Source of the DNA: Struthio camelus | Taxonomy: Eukaryota; Chordata; Aves; Struthioniformes; Struthionidae | Direction of reading: 5' to 3' | Assembly: GCF_040807025.1 (NCBI RefSeq) | Contig: NC_090942.1 | Coordinates: 181,425,247-181,489,246, forward strand | Length of the DNA: 64,000 nucleotides | Shown here: piece by piece, positions 34,901 to 48,409 of the stretch | How positions within the stretch are numbered: the stretch's first letter is position 1 | How the letters are laid out: each line of letters opens with the position of its first letter | Program-made: the position numbers and the translations under genes | Notes under the pieces: generated by a model | The model's input: the letters and a program-made list of their open reading frames with translations, nothing else | What the model was told of the DNA's origin: nothing | The model's database searches: none

Positions 34901-37900
34901 GCTTGAACAGGTCAGTGCTCAGCTGCTAAGCACTTTGAGAGCTTCCATAATACTTACTGAGGGAGCAGAGCTCCTCAGCTGATTGCTTTAGTCACTTGTG
35001 CTTTCTTTGAAATCATGCTAAACATTAAGGGTAGTGTCCTTCTTTTTACTCAATGAAAATGGCTGCACCATTCAAAAATTTACATGAATGAGGGAATAAC
35101 ATTCAACACCTTTCTCCCAGAAGAGTTTCCTCATCAGCAGAATAGGTGGCTACTACCTTCCACCTCTTCTGCTGAAGTTGTGCAACTTTGCAGAAAGGAA
35201 TGCAAGGTTCACTGAAATAGAGCAAGAACATAATTTTGTGCACTAGTGATTAGGGAGTCACCTGAAACAAGGGAGATATGAAACATGATATCTGTTTCAG
35301 AAATGTTCAAGCATTTTGTTAGTGATTATTAAATTTCAGAGTAAACTATTTAGAATGGGAAACATAGTTCAAGACTTTTTGCTTCCCAGTAAGATTTCCC
35401 AAATGCTCCACAGTCAGATAAAACAGATATAGCCAGATGGTTAGCATTTTCCCATATGGGATGTATTTTTGAATAATTTTAGGTGAAAGAGAGAAATGAA
35501 TCTGCCTCTTCCACCATCTGGGCAGCACTCTAACCACCTCATTTTTACAGAAAAATATAATGCCGTTTCTTCCAAGTAAGTTTAATAAAAATAATGTCTG
35601 AACAATATGTGTTAGGAGTCCTTTTTTGTCACTATGTTAAGTTAACGGTCAAAAATATTTCCACAGTGATATTTTAGAAGATGAATTTCTTGTTTTGTGT
35701 TTTGATTGAGCTTAGATACAAAATAAGCTCTGAAATGCTCAGCCATAATCAAACTGGTAAAGTTCTGATCAAGCATAAAGAAATAAGTACAAAGATTTGA
35801 GAAATTCAAAGTAAGTATATAAGGGCCTCTGTAATATAGAGAGGTAGAGATTTAGAGAGAAGTTGAGTAGGAATTTTTTGAATCACAGATGTTATATTGA
35901 GTATATAGGTTTTTCTCCATTTCTTTCTTTCTTTGGCTCTGTCAAATGAGATCTTAGTTTTGGCTTTTGTTGATGGATGTTGCCATAGTAAAGACACTCA
36001 TAATGATTAATGAATTTAAATCCATGTCAAGTACATTTTTTGCCTTCTCTGGCTCAAAACGATTTTGAGAGGCACCTGTAGATTCTAAGATTTAGCAGAA
36101 AGATCTGTTGCAGACACCTGTGTATAATTAATGTTGAATAGAAGCCTGAAATACCATTGTTCAGTTCATTACCTTTGAAATCTATGTAAAATGAACCATT
36201 GCACTGCAAATTACTTGGGTGGAATAAATGGAACTTCAGATACTTTGGTATATATAGGGATAGTATTATAACTGTTTCCAAACGAGACAGGATCTAAACC
36301 CTCTAGTGAAGATCATCCTGTAACAGTGGTGAGATATATATACAAAGATCCTAAAATAAGAGCTTTTTCTTCCTATTTTACCATTTTTTCCCTCAGTTCT
36401 ATACAAGTTTAGATAGCAACCCCAGGCAGGAAAAGGAACAATGGCTCTGCTAACATTTCAAATATGTGCAAAAATAGTTGGAGCACATTAAGAAAGTAAG
36501 ATATAATCAGTCTCTTAATCCTGAAGTGAGAAATGATGAAAAGCATTGCAGTATTATGTAAGTGTTTAGAGAGAAGAAGGTCTGGCAGACTGGAATGCAG
36601 ACTGATACACCAAGCAGAGACTTGTTGAAAGTCCCGTGCTCTGTATATGCCCAGCAATGATCGCAAAGTGCTGAGGTAAGCTGAATGAGAAGGTTTTATG
36701 TTATTCAGGGGGAATAGCTTGAATGCTCAGCCATCCCTTACAATCTCCCACTGAAACAGGTAGAAGTGAAATGGTGTATATCAGAAAGTCATGAAGATTG
36801 ATGGCACCTGCTGCTTCCAAATGTACCTATCTGCATGCAAACCACTTGACATGTGAACTCATGGAAAACAAAGGCTGTTTGCCAAGAAAAAGTGCTTTAG
36901 CAGGCTTAATTTTCATAGCCCATTTACGCAGCAGAAGTAAGATCTAACAGGTCCTAGAGAAATCAGCTGGGCCATGATAAGAATTCAAAGCCACAAAACT
37001 AAATAAAAAAGATTATTAGCTACATTGCAGTAAGCAAACAGGAAAGTCTTAAGTGATCAATACTTGACAAGAGACATGCCACAGACTTCATGTATAGGTC
37101 AGGCACACAACGAGTTTTTTAAATAAATCGACTGGCTCCTGGACAAGGCCCATAAAATGTCACCTTTTATCTCTCAGCTGATACTTTTCTCAAAGACCAA
37201 AAAAAAAAAAAAACCACGTCCCTCAGAGACTTGATCGAAAAGATAGTCACCCCTGAAACAAGGTTTAAGGGGAAAAACTGCAATCAAGTGGAAACTTTTG
37301 TCAGTACCTTAATCTCTGATTTGTAGAAGGTTGTGCTTTGGGATATTTGGTATGTCTGAGAATTGCCACCAAAGAGCCCTTCTGTTCTTTAATGGCTGCA
37401 CTAAATCTTAACAAACGTGAGCATGAAAACTATTGTGCTGTACTTGTGAAGCATATATCAAAGTTATATTTTTCTAAAGCTTGGAAAGGCAGTTGAATCA
37501 TGCATGCTCTTTATGGAGCTCTGATCAGACTGATAAAGGCAGTTCAGCTTCAATAAATGCTTTTTAAGTGAATGTTTTGGAAAGTGAATAGGAAATTCAA
37601 GGCTCAAACTGTTGCCAAACTGCTCCCATAGCACTTTGATCACTTTACTACTGACATTTTGTTCAAAACGTCTTGTTTTTATTAAAATGTTGGCATCTGG
37701 GGATTCAGAAAGTTAACTGTAGTCACTGAAAATATAATATACAGTAAAACTGAGTGACATAACTTATTAAGTACTTTGTACACATTTCTTAAAAAATACA
37801 ACTTTTTCCCTGTGGGGTCAAACACAGCTTTGCACTTCCCCGAAAAAAGTTCACATTATTAAAGTAAGACAAGTGCATAAGATAAATCAAACAGCAGTGC

Positions 37901-39360
37901 TTTGCCTGAGGCAAAAAACCCTCAAGTTACAAGGTTTGCTACCAAAAAATGTAGGCATGCAATAATTTAAAAATTAATAAAATATAACAAACATATTAAA
38001 AAAGGAGTATGAATTTTCTGTGTCATGCTTTTGTTAAATATTTATGTCAGAATATTTTCTTTTGAAGGATATCAAGGACAAGCTGTATTAACCATTCTAC
38101 TTTCCTCATCACACAGAGTACGCATATATATTCTGCAGTATAAGTTTCCTTCTTTCTCAGGTATCACAGCTTGTTTAACCTGACAGAAAATTGCCAATTT
38201 AGGTCTTGAATCTGACCTCTGATATGTGAGCCTAGATGTATATGTACAAGCACAACAGGTGATTTTACAAGAAAAGTGCCAATATGCACCCATAGATCTA
38301 AAGTAAGAACAAAGTCCTCTGTGTTAAACTTACTCAGAATCTAATATATTTAAAAGATAACAGCTCCTTGGTGCAATGCTGCCTTGTAATGGCTCAATTC
38401 TGTGAAGAAAGAGATATATTCAGTCTATTTACTTAAAAATGGCAAAGAAATATGCTTCAGGTTATTTTCCTTTTTATTCTAAGTGAATTAACAACTTGCA
38501 GAGAAGAGGGAGGGAATCCTGTCTGACACTGTTGCAGACTTGGTTAGCTGACATTTTTCACCTGCAATAGCCGTTAGCCTGGTATCTCTCAGGCCAGTGA
38601 ACGTTCTGTATATACACACACCTAGGATTGTCTCAGAAATAACAGACCATCGGAGTATAATGAAATGGTTGGAATCTTTTTTTTCCCTCCCTTTCCAAAT
38701 GTCAGGAATGCACAAAGCTCATTAAAAACTAATCCTTTCAAAAGATCCCAGGAAATTGATCATTTTATAGCCACACATTAATTACTAGTGATTTTGGCAT
38801 GGATTTTTTTCCTTGTTTTTTTCTTTTTAATTTTTCAGTAGTCCTTCACATACAAAATATATTCCCAGAAACTAACTTTATCTTTATATTCTTGTGTTTT
38901 GAGGACAACTCTAGAAAATACTTTCCAATACTGCCAATGAAACTCCAGACAATACTTTCCAATGAATACAACAGAAGCGCTTGTTAACCACTAATCAAAT
39001 TTCAGATTTAGTGAAGGTATGGAGTGCCATTCCTCTGCTTTAGCGGTGGCAAGTAATCAGGCAGAAGGAAATTAAATAAGTCCAAATTTTCAAAACGTGA
39101 GGGAAAGAGTCACGGTGAGAAAATATCCAGGTAAAAAGAACTGTCACAGGAGGTCCAGCATAGACACCATCTGCTTCATAAGCAGAAATAACCATACCTG
39201 TTTTTCCTAGGCTTTACTTGCATTAGCTGTTTTTTAGTTTTCTTAAGTTAGAATTACTGAACTAGTATCAGTAACAATAATATTGCCTTTAGTAGTAGAA
39301 CTTCCATTTCAAAACAACATTTAATTTATTAACACTAGTATTTGGTTTATATTCATTTCT
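31932..39360. other. AT-rich region without recognisable genes
   Basis: Starts abruptly at the end of the tandem array. No open frame longer than about 85 codons, none with domain-like sequence, and no splice-bounded exon series. It contains short A and T runs and one member of an old repeat pair (near 35,150). Confidence 0.7.
35140..35245. repeat. Old dispersed repeat, family 2, member 1
   Basis: Contains ACCTTCCACCTC, CTGAAGTTGTG and GAATGCAAGGTTCA in an order shared with 50,355-50,445, at roughly two-thirds identity by eye. Confidence 0.35.
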
Positions 39361-39438
39361 AAGAATCACAGAATCGTTTAGGTTGGAAGGGACCTCTGGA
39401 GATCATCTAGTGCAACCTCCCTCCTCAAGCAGGGTCAC

Positions 39439-42225
39439 CTAGAGCATATTGCCCAGGATCACATCCAGACGGGTTTTGAATATCTCCAGAGAAGGAGACT
39501 CCACTACCTCTCTGGGCAACCTAGTCCAGTGCTCTGTCACCCTCACAGCAAAGAAGTTTTTCCTCAGGTTTGGGTGGAACTTCCTGTGGTTCAGTTTCTG
39601 CCCATTGCCTCTTGTCCTGTTGCTGGGCACCACGGAGGAGAGATTGGCCTCATCCTCTTGACACCCCCCCTTCAGATACTTGTACACGTTGATCAGATCC
39701 CCCCTCAGTCTTCTCTTCTCCAGACTGAACAGGCCCAGCTCTCACAGCCTTTCCTCATAGGAGAGATGCTCCGGGCCCCTCCACCATCTTAGTAGCCCTC
39801 CGCTGCACTCTCTCCAGTAGTGCCATGTCTCTCTTGGACTGGGGAGCCCAGAAATGGACACAGCACTCCAGGTGAGGCCTCCCCAGGGCTGAGCAGAGGG
39901 GCACGATCACCTCCCTCCACCTGCTGGCAACACTCTGCCTCATGCACCCCATGATACCCTTGGCCTTCTTGGCCACAAGGCAACATTGCTGCCTCATGCT
40001 TAACTTGGTGTCCACCAGCACTCCCAGGTCCTTCTCGGCAGAGCTGCTTTCCAGCAGGTCAACCCCCAGCCTGCACTGCTGCATGGGGTTATTTCTCCCC
40101 AGGTGCAGGACCTTGCACTTGCCTTGGTTGAACTTCATCTCCACCCAGCTCTCCAGCCTGTCCAGGTCCCTCTGAATGGCAGCACAGTCTTCTGGTGTGT
40201 CAGCCACTCCCCCCAGTTTAGTAGCATCAGCAAACTTGCTGAGGGTGCACTCTGTCCCTTCCTCCAGGTCGTCGATGAATACGTTGAACAAGACTGGACC
40301 CAGGACTGACCCCTGGGGCACACCACTAGCTACAGGCCTCCAACTTGACTCTGCACCACTGACCCTCTGAGCTCGGCCATCCAGCCAGTTCTCAATCCAC
40401 CTCACCGTCCACTCATCCAGCCCACACTCCCTCAGTTTACCTACAAGGATGTGATGGGAGACAGTGTCAGAAGCCTTGCTGAAGTCCAGGCAGACAACAG
40501 CCACTGCTCTCCCCTCATCTACCCAGCCAGTCATCCCATCAGAGAAGGCTATCAGATTGGTCAAGCATGATTTCCCTGTGGTGAATCTGTGCTGACAATT
40601 CCTGGTCACCTTCTTGTCCTCCACATGCTTAGTGAGGACCTCCAGGAGGAGCTGTTGCATCACCTTTCCAGGGATGGAGGTGAGGCTGACAGGCCTGTAG
40701 TTCCCTGCCTCCGCCTTCTTGCCCTTTTCGAAGACTGGGGTGACACAGGCTTTCTTCCAGTCCTCAGGCACCTCTCCTGATCTCCAGGACCTTTCCAAGA
40801 AGATGGAGAGTGGCCTAGCGATAACATCTGCCAGCTCCCTCAGCACTCGCGGGTGCATCCCATCAAGGCCCACGGACTTCTGGGTGTCAAGTCTGCCTAA
40901 AGAATCCCTAACTTTATCCTCTTCCACCAAGGGAGAGTCTTCCTTTCTTCAGACTTCCTCTCTTGTCCCCAGGGTCTGGAATTCCTGAGGACTGGCCTTA
41001 GCAGTGAAGACGGAAGCAAAGGCAGCATTCAACAACTCTGCCTTCTCTGTATCCTTCGTCACCAGGGCACCCGCCCCTTTCAGCAGCGGGCCCACGTTTT
41101 CCCTAGGCTTCCTCTTGCTATTGATGCATTTGAAGAAGCCCTTCTTGTTGCCCTTGACATCTCTTGCCAGATTTAATTCCAACGGGGCCTTAGCCTTCCT
41201 CATTGCATCCCTGCACACTCTGACAACGTCCCTGTATTCCTCCCAAGTGGCCCGCCCCCTTTTCCACACTCTGTAGACTTCCTTCTTCTGTTGGAGTTTT
41301 GCCAGGAGTTCCTTGCTCATCCAGGCAGGTCTCCTGCCCGCTTTGCTGGGCTTATTACTCAGAGGGATGCACCCATCTTGAGCCTGGAGGAGGGGATGCT
41401 TGAATATTAACCAGCTTTCTTGGACCCCTCTTCCTGCTAGGGCCCTCCCCCATGAGATTCCCCTAAGCAGGTCCCTCAAGAGGCCAAACTTAGCTCTCCT
41501 GAAGTCCAGCGCTGTGATCCTACTCATTGCCCTGCTCCCTCCTCGTAGCATCCTGAACTCCACCATCTCACGGTCACTGCAGCCAAGGCTGCCCCCAACC
41601 TTCACATCTCCAACTAGACCTTCTTTGTTCGTTAGTACAAGGTCTAGCATTGCACCTCTCCTCGTTGGCGTTCCACCACGTGGGTCAAGAAATTATCCTC
41701 AATGCTCTGCAGGAACCTCCTCGACTGTTTGTGCCTAGCTGTGCTGTCTTGCCAGCAGATGTCAGGGTGGTGGAAGTCTCCCAGGAGAACCAGGGCCTGT
41801 GATCGTGAGGCTACTTCCAGCTCTCTGTAGAAGGCCTCATCGACGGCTTCCTCCTGATCAGGTGGCCTGGAGTAAACCCCCACCACCGTGTCACCCATGT
41901 TAGCCTGCCCTTTAATCCTTACCCATAGGCTCTCCACTTGCTCTTCATCCACCCCGAGGCAGAGCTCCACACATTCTAGTTGCTCCCTCACATAAAGAGC
42001 AACTCCACCACACCTCGCCTTCCTGGCCTCTCTTTCCTAACAAGCACATAGCCATCCATGACAGCATCCCAGTCATGTGAACTATCCCACCATGTCTCTG
42101 TAACCGCAATGAGATCATGGCCCTGCGACCACAACACAGATCTCTAACTCTTCCTGCTTATTCCCCATGCTGCGTGCATTGGTTTACAGGCATTTCAGAG
42201 AGCCAGTCGAGCATGCAGTCTTCCC
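39439..42225 (-). pseudogene. CR1 ORF2 remnant: endonuclease and reverse transcriptase
   Basis: Endonuclease blocks LIAVTETWWD (near 42,090) and LLGDFHHPDICW (near 41,770) are followed by the linker (41,650-40,949) and the reverse transcriptase (40,930-39,755). RT blocks include [37 protein letters not shown] and FADATKLGG. The last should be FADDTKL: the second catalytic Asp is Ala (codon at 40,223-40,225). The C-terminal piece ends at 39,439. About six breaks are visible, including stops at 42,184-42,186 and 40,949-40,951 and frameshifts near 42,110, 42,035, 41,650 and 39,720. Confidence 0.9.
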
Positions 42226-42365
42226 AGGAGAGGTGCAAGAGGATCCCCCATAGCCATGTTCCACGCTGTCTCCCCTGGCTGCAGGCACCCGCTGGAGGCC
42301 TCCTGACTTGAGCGGCGTTTTACTGACTCCCCTGCCACTATACCACTCCCCTTCCCCCATCTTGC

Positions 42366-43542
42366 CTAGTTTAAAGCCCTCCTTACCAGGCTGGCCAGTC
42401 CGTTGGCAAATACACACGTGCCCCGCTTGGTGAGGTGGATGCCATCTCTCCCCATCAGCTGTTGATCTTCAAGCAGGGTCCCATGGTCATAGAAACCCAA
42501 GCCCTGTTGCCAACACCAGCGGCGCAGCCAGCTGTTAACTTGGAAAACTCGTCTACTCCTCCTCCCGTCCTTTCCCCTCACAGGCAAGATTGAGGAGAAA
42601 ACGACCTGGGCTCCCACACCCTTCACCACCATTCCCAGAGCTCTGAAGGCCTGTTTGATGGTTTCCAGTTTGCCTTTCGTGTCGTTAGCGCCCACATGGA
42701 AGAGCAGCAGAGGGTAGTAGTCTGATGCGTGGACAGGCTTTGGCAGTCTTTCCACGACATCCCTTATTCGAGCCCCTGGCAGGCAGCAAACCTCTCTGGA
42801 CAAGAGGTCAGGTCGGCAGATAGGTGCCTCTGTCCCCTGCAGCAGGGAGTCACCCACAACAATCACTCGCCACTTCTTCTGGGTGTTCCTGCACGGCACA
42901 GGGTCTGCCAGGCCAGTTGCCTCCCTTGGAGCCATGCCCAGCTCCTCCTCAGATTGCAGGGCACTAAACTTGTTCTTCAAGGGTAACTCTTGAGGAGGAG
43001 CAAGAGCCTTTCTCCTTCTACGAGAGGTCACCAGCTTCCAGCCCTCTTCAACACCATTATGATGCAACTTTACACATGGTCCAGAGCCCTCTGACAACTC
43101 CACTGCAGTGGCAGGTGGGGACTCCTGGAGCTGCACAGTCTCCGAGAACACCCTGTCAATCTCCTGCTCATTCTCTCAGATGCTACGCAGCCTACTAACT
43201 TCCTCCTGTAACTCCTTTATCTGGTGACGCAACTGGTCAACCACAGCACACCTCACACAGGAGAGCTGACTCAGCCCAGGCCTCACGGAGAGGCCCCAGG
43301 CCCTCCCTGCAGCCTGACACCTGCAGAGCTGCATCTGCTGTCAGAGGGTCTGTCTGGGTTGAAGCCTCAGACACAGCTGATGCAGCACCTCCAGCAGCCA
43401 CTGGGGAACGTGCTCTGCAGCGTGTCATGACCATGCCTGGGGAAGGACACACCACTGTGCAAAATGGAGAGGTGCCTTCTTTGCCTTCTGGCACCCTTCT
43501 GCACAAACTGCTGCATCTGTTCACTGCCTCTGTTGGCTGCAC
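42366..43542 (-). pseudogene. CR1 ORF1 remnant with SGNH esterase domain
   Basis: The N-terminal part (43,542 down to about 43,240) is Cys-rich. A coiled-coil-like stretch (DQLRHQIKELQEEVSRLR) follows, then an SGNH hydrolase domain in one 261-codon open frame (43,151-42,366). Esterase motifs are VVGDSLL (catalytic Ser), VGANDT and DGIHLT (Asp/His). A frameshift near 43,200 and an in-frame TGA at 43,176-43,178 separate the N-terminal part from the esterase. In CR1 this protein is thought to act with the RNA in retrotransposition. Confidence 0.85.
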
Positions 43543-43915
43543 TCTGGGAGCTGTGCTCTAGGCCTGGCTCTTATATAGGCCTCTGCCTAGCAGTGACTCA
43601 CAAGGGTGCTTGACCCACCCAATCAGGAGCCACCTGAGACAAAAGCCCCAACTCCCTCTGAGCAGGGCAGCCCAGAGAGCTCGTTAGCAGCAGCCCCACC
43701 TAGCTAGAACTTCCCAGGAGAAGTTAAGTCAAGGCCCCCCACAGGACTCCTTGCCCAGCTCTCCCTTCCTGCTAGCAGCAAGCACTGTCTAGTTCCTCGG
43801 GGGTCCCCAGAAAGTCTCCACAACTTCCAATAAGGCCCACAAAAGGCCCAGGCAGAGTCCAGACACTGCTGCGCAAACTGCTGCGTCTGTTCACTGCCTC
43901 TGTTGGCTGCGCTCA
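43501..43915 (-). promoter_or_regulatory. CR1 5' region with repeated start segment and TATA/CCAAT motifs
   Basis: A 44-bp segment at 43,871-43,914 recurs at 43,501-43,544, 370 bp apart, with three differences. Read on the minus strand, the space between holds a GATTGG (inverted CCAAT, near 43,620) and a TATATAAG (near 43,575) about 30 bp before the inner copy of the segment. This is the layout of a pol II promoter unit placed ahead of a second transcript start. Function is inferred. Confidence 0.5.
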
Positions 43916-46900
43916 GGACAACAAGAAGGACAACAGGGAAAAATAAAGGACCTTCCCCTACAGGCTACAGCAAGATAGGTGACAGAAAGTTCGATGGCTA
44001 TGTTTCCCCAGTTTTCTAGACTATTCCTTAGGAGCCGTCCAATAAACATACACCAGGGAGCACCAAGTATGTATCCGTATTTGTATCTGCACATCAGGCA
44101 CCTAAGATTCGTTCAGAGGGTCCCAGACCCGTTGACTATGCAAGGTGCACACACCCTGTTGGTGGATGATGCTGTCCCAGAAGCTCCGGCAAGACTCTCC
44201 TCACTCATACGCTGACTTACATCCATTGAAAACACTGTACCACTCCTAAATACAGCCTTGCTTAAAGTATAAAAGTCTGCCTAAGTGTTACACCACTATT
44301 CATGCCCTTCCAGAAAAGGGGAGAAAGACACACAACAGTGGGTAGGATTCTATTCAGAATTTGCTACTTTTTCATCTGGATCTTAGTTTCTCCTTCTGCG
44401 CCAAACAAGCTCCCATCCTCTCTCTCCCTCTGCAGCTCTGCGAGGGTTATAAATGTTTCCAGTGGTGCCTGTAACATTTTGCACTCACCAGGGCTATACT
44501 GGGAGACTGGTGCATGCTGCTTTGCAAGTATTCCTTCATAAATATATTAATATCCAGCAGGTAGGGCCAAGTTTGCTTTTATCTCTTTTAATTCTGGTTG
44601 GTAGGACTAATGAACATCAGTGAAATTCCTAGTATCAGGACAAGGATCAAAATATGTCAGAACAAGGATCAAAATATGAATAGAAAATAGTCCTTTAATA
44701 GTGGATTGGCATGCAAGAAATCTTTGAGCATCTTCTTACAAAGACTTTCTTCCCCAGAATACATTTTACTAGAGAGGAGGGAACTGAGATTCTCCAGATT
44801 TCTGTTTATAAAGTTTCCTCCTCTTACCCCCATTAATCTCCTTGGAGATGGTGAAGATTGAAGCAAGCACTGCTCAGCTGTAGAATGACTCAAATTTTCA
44901 AGAATTTTCATCTGAATAAAACTGAACTTCATTCTGAAGCAGAACTGTGACAGAATGGTCAATATGTCCCTATATATATAATTAGATAGATAAATACATT
45001 CTGATGTGGATAATGGCCTTCTAGCAGATAGGTGCTTTGCCTTGTGAAATTATTTACTGTAACTTCTGCTTGTTAATTCCCAAGCATATTCTTTTAATTG
45101 TTTAATCCTCAATAAGTAGGATATATTTTTTATTACGAATAGTGATTATCCTGTTTGGTGTAATTTTGTGGACTAGTAATTTATTTCTTGCCTATAATTC
45201 ATGATTCACTGAAGTATGAAAATCTGAAAAAAAAAAAACAATGAAATGAAGTTGGCCTTATTAAGAAGATAAAATTTTATACCACTGGTGATTTGACTGA
45301 GGTTTTATGCTTTGTTTTATACACTTTTATGAAAACTGTAGATTTCTTAGCATAACCTCTATGTCCTTTTTAAGTTGGTCCTAATGAACAGTTCTTAATC
45401 CTTGTCTTGCAGCAGCGCCCTAGAGGACCTAAGGAAATTAATGTTTCATTCATTGTGATAGATAGATATTATTCTATAATAATGGATTTTACAGACTACA
45501 TTGAGTTTAAGTGCCATATGCAGATACAAATGCTATTTATTTTGGCCTCTAAATTTCAACAAGGGTACTTAGAGGGTTAATTCAGCATTGAAGTATCATT
45601 TTTCTTCAGCCTATCTTCAGTATTCCTCTTTTAACAAAAAATTCTGTTTTACACTAGTGGCTTTCTTCCACACTAATACACTCCATAGACAGAATTTCCA
45701 TAATCTGCCCATGGTTGCACATCTGCAAGCATAACAGCTGATTTTACCAGATAGGTGGTGCTATGAGTCTGTGTATCAAAGGGCAGACTCCAGCTATAAA
45801 AGCCGACAGCGAATACCTCTTCACATTTTGTTCTGAAAAGCAACTGGCATTTCTTCCCCTCTATGCTCTGAGGGAGCTCACAGAATAATAGGTGAAATGT
45901 CAGGAATAATTAAGAAAAATGATGGTATTATATTGCAGCACAAGAAATTCATCTTTTCTGCTCTGATCTTCCTGCCCACCTTCTCCTCTGCTTTTAAATG
46001 TCATCTCTGTTCTCAAATTATTTAGGATAGGCCTTGAAAGAGGGTAGAATATTTTTTAGGTAATTTGACACACTCTTTGGGTTGAATTCCTGATGGCTAT
46101 TCCCCTCCCTATCCCTCCAGTTAAAAAGGCTTCTTTTAATGCCTTTTCTGACTAGATTCAAGTGTGGTAAAATTATATACGGATGTTTTAGTTTCATGGC
46201 ACAAATGGATTATTTGTTTTGGGGAAGTTCAAACCTAGATAACCTCTTCTTTCCTCTTCATCTGAAAATGGTTGCTGTGCTCTTTCATACATTTTATTTT
46301 ACCATCACTCCACTGGCTCTTTACTTCCCTGTATATCCAACAAGAACGTACATGATTTAGAAATAAGACAACCAGAATATCCTAGTGCAATGCCATTGTA
46401 AAAGAATTAAAAACCTACTTCAGTTTTACATCATTAATTTTGTACTATGGAGGAAGCAATAAATATCAAGAGTATCTTGCTTTTTTATTTGCTTTTTCCC
46501 CCCTTTGTCTATTTTTACAACTATATCTTTATTATTATTTATTATTTGCTGCAATATAAAAACTTGATAGAAAAATGTATTTGCACTCTCATTGGTGGAC
46601 TTAGGTATTTGGAGCAGAGAAGAAAGAGATTAGTTAGGAGAAGAAACAGAACAAGAATAATAAATAACTGTAGATGTTCTAGACATCAATGCAGATCATA
46701 TATGCTTTTTTTCCTCTTTCTTTTTTCCCCCTTGGGCACATTCCTATTACAACTTCAATCAGCAATCCATTCGAATGTTTAATATCTGCCCACAAAAGAG
46801 AAACTATCAGAAACCAAGTAAATCAAAAAAAGCTTTTTTTCCCAGAGGGTTTCCAGCAGAAATCCTAGAATTATAATACCCTAACACAAAATGAGCAAGT

Positions 46901-47193
46901 ATCTGTTGGAAAGCAGTGCGCTCTTTTAGGATCAGCATTCTTACAGTCATTGAGACAAAACAAGTTTCTCATTCATTTGTCAGAGCTCTCTGCACTAAAA
47001 TGGCAGTGAATGAGAGGAAAAGCAGAAGTCTAAACAATAACTATACTTTTTTGGGTGAGATTTGACTGACCTAACTTCAGTCATTTCATAGTTAAGCATC
47101 TGATTACTGCAAGTCATCCAGGCTCTTCTACAGTTAGTGAAAAGAGAGAGGATGGGTATTTTATCTCATTTGCCTACAGTGAAATTAATTTTC

Positions 47194-47218
47194 TTCTCTC
47201 TCTCTCTCTCTCTCTCTC
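47194..47218. repeat. (CT)n microsatellite
   Basis: About 12 uninterrupted TC units. Confidence 0.95.
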
Positions 47219-47429
47219 CATTCCCTGTCCCCTTTGCCTTCCTTACGGGGGAAATAAGTTACATAAAGAAAAACCTCTAAGTATTTCTCTGAGTTACTTC
47301 AAGCTATTCTACTTGGCTTCAAGTTGGAGGTCCTGTGTCATATCTGCCAGTCCAACTGGCTTGTCTTAAGTACCCCCAGGATCTCAAAGGCGTCTAGACA
47401 CATAGGCAGTGTATGGGCAGTGAATTCTA

Positions 47430-47720
47430 CATATATTGTGTGAATCTAAGGCTTGATTCAGTGACTTAAATATAGGTATCTACTGTCATTTAAGATGTCC
47501 TAGTGTACCCAAGATATCCCCCTGGGGCTGGCTTATACAGCAGAGGATCTGTCTGCACCTCTATAACAGCAGCTATCCAGCTATGCCAGGCCAGATACTC
47601 TAGGATAGCTGAAATGCCACTAGACATCTGTCTGCAGGCAACTGCATCAAGATCCTAGTCAATGTAGTCAATGGAATCTGGAGAGCTGACAAAATTCAGC
47701 TGACAAAATGTATGGCCTTC
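47430..47720. repeat. Old dispersed repeat, family 1, member 1
   Basis: Shares a diverged block with 57,040-57,320 and 48,410-48,560: CATTTAAGATG followed by a TAG-containing stretch, then ATATCC and a GGCTG box, and further on an AACTGCATCAAG-like block. The family was not identified; an old LTR or other avian interspersed repeat is possible. Confidence 0.4.
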
Positions 47721-48106
47721 CTTCAGTTGCCCATATATAGGCAATTTCTGCCTTTTGAGAAGCTCTTCAGTCCTTCACATGGCTTCCAGCTGCCATTCCA
47801 GAATGGCAAAGATCTATAGATGTTTACCACCTCCATGCAGATTTCTAAGATAAAAAGTGCATCTTAGATGCTACTAGATGCTTGTGTGTGGACTAGTGTA
47901 TCAAGTCCTAGATATCTATTTTAGAATAAGCTAAATAGCTTGTAAAGTGCAAAGCTTGCCCTTTGGATCAGTTTTTGAACCAAGTTGTGCAAAGAGATGC
48001 TACAAATAAGATACATAAAGCTTAAAAGTATAAAACAGTAATTTATTGCCTAATATATAAAATAAATAACTAGGACTAATAACTTACTCTTGGTTTTGTT
48101 TTGTAG

Positions 48107-48127
48107 TTGTTGTTGTTGTTGTTGTTT
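48107..48127. repeat. (GTT)n microsatellite
   Basis: Seven GTT units in a T-rich context. Confidence 0.9.
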
Positions 48128-48409
48128 GTTTCTTCAGATTTCATACCTTTGCATGCCAGCTTTTTTCCTGTTGAATCCTTGAACAACTGTTTCAGTAATC
48201 TTACTGCACTTTCACTTTTCTTATCTTGCATGGCTCTAGTCCATATATATTTGTTACAACTTTTTAGCTTGGCAATTTTCTTATAAATTTAAACCAAGGT
48301 TGTGCCACAGTGCTATATTAAAACTAGGGTTTGGATCGCAGAGAGATGGCACCCTAGAAGAAAGGTTAAAAGCACTCCAGACTCCATTGACACGCCATTC
48401 GTTTGCTTG

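Larger units (their letters stand above)
39361..43916 (-). mobile_element. CR1 LINE, nearly full length, decayed
   Basis: On the minus strand the element starts near 43,916 and ends at 39,361 with two ATTCT-type octamers, the hallmark 3' end of CR1. The 3' UTR (39,361-39,440) matches the familiar bird CR1 end. It contains ORF1 (esterase), ORF2 (endonuclease and reverse transcriptase) and a 5' region with a repeated segment. The length of about 4.56 kb is that of a full CR1; most genomic copies are short 3' fragments. No flanking target-site duplication was seen, as is usual for CR1. Several frameshifts and stops make it inactive. Confidence 0.93.

Noticed and set aside
46447-46782. Open frame of 111 codons with hydrophobic start
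   Set aside because: AT-driven Ile/Tyr/Phe composition, with no homology, splice context or promoter evident.
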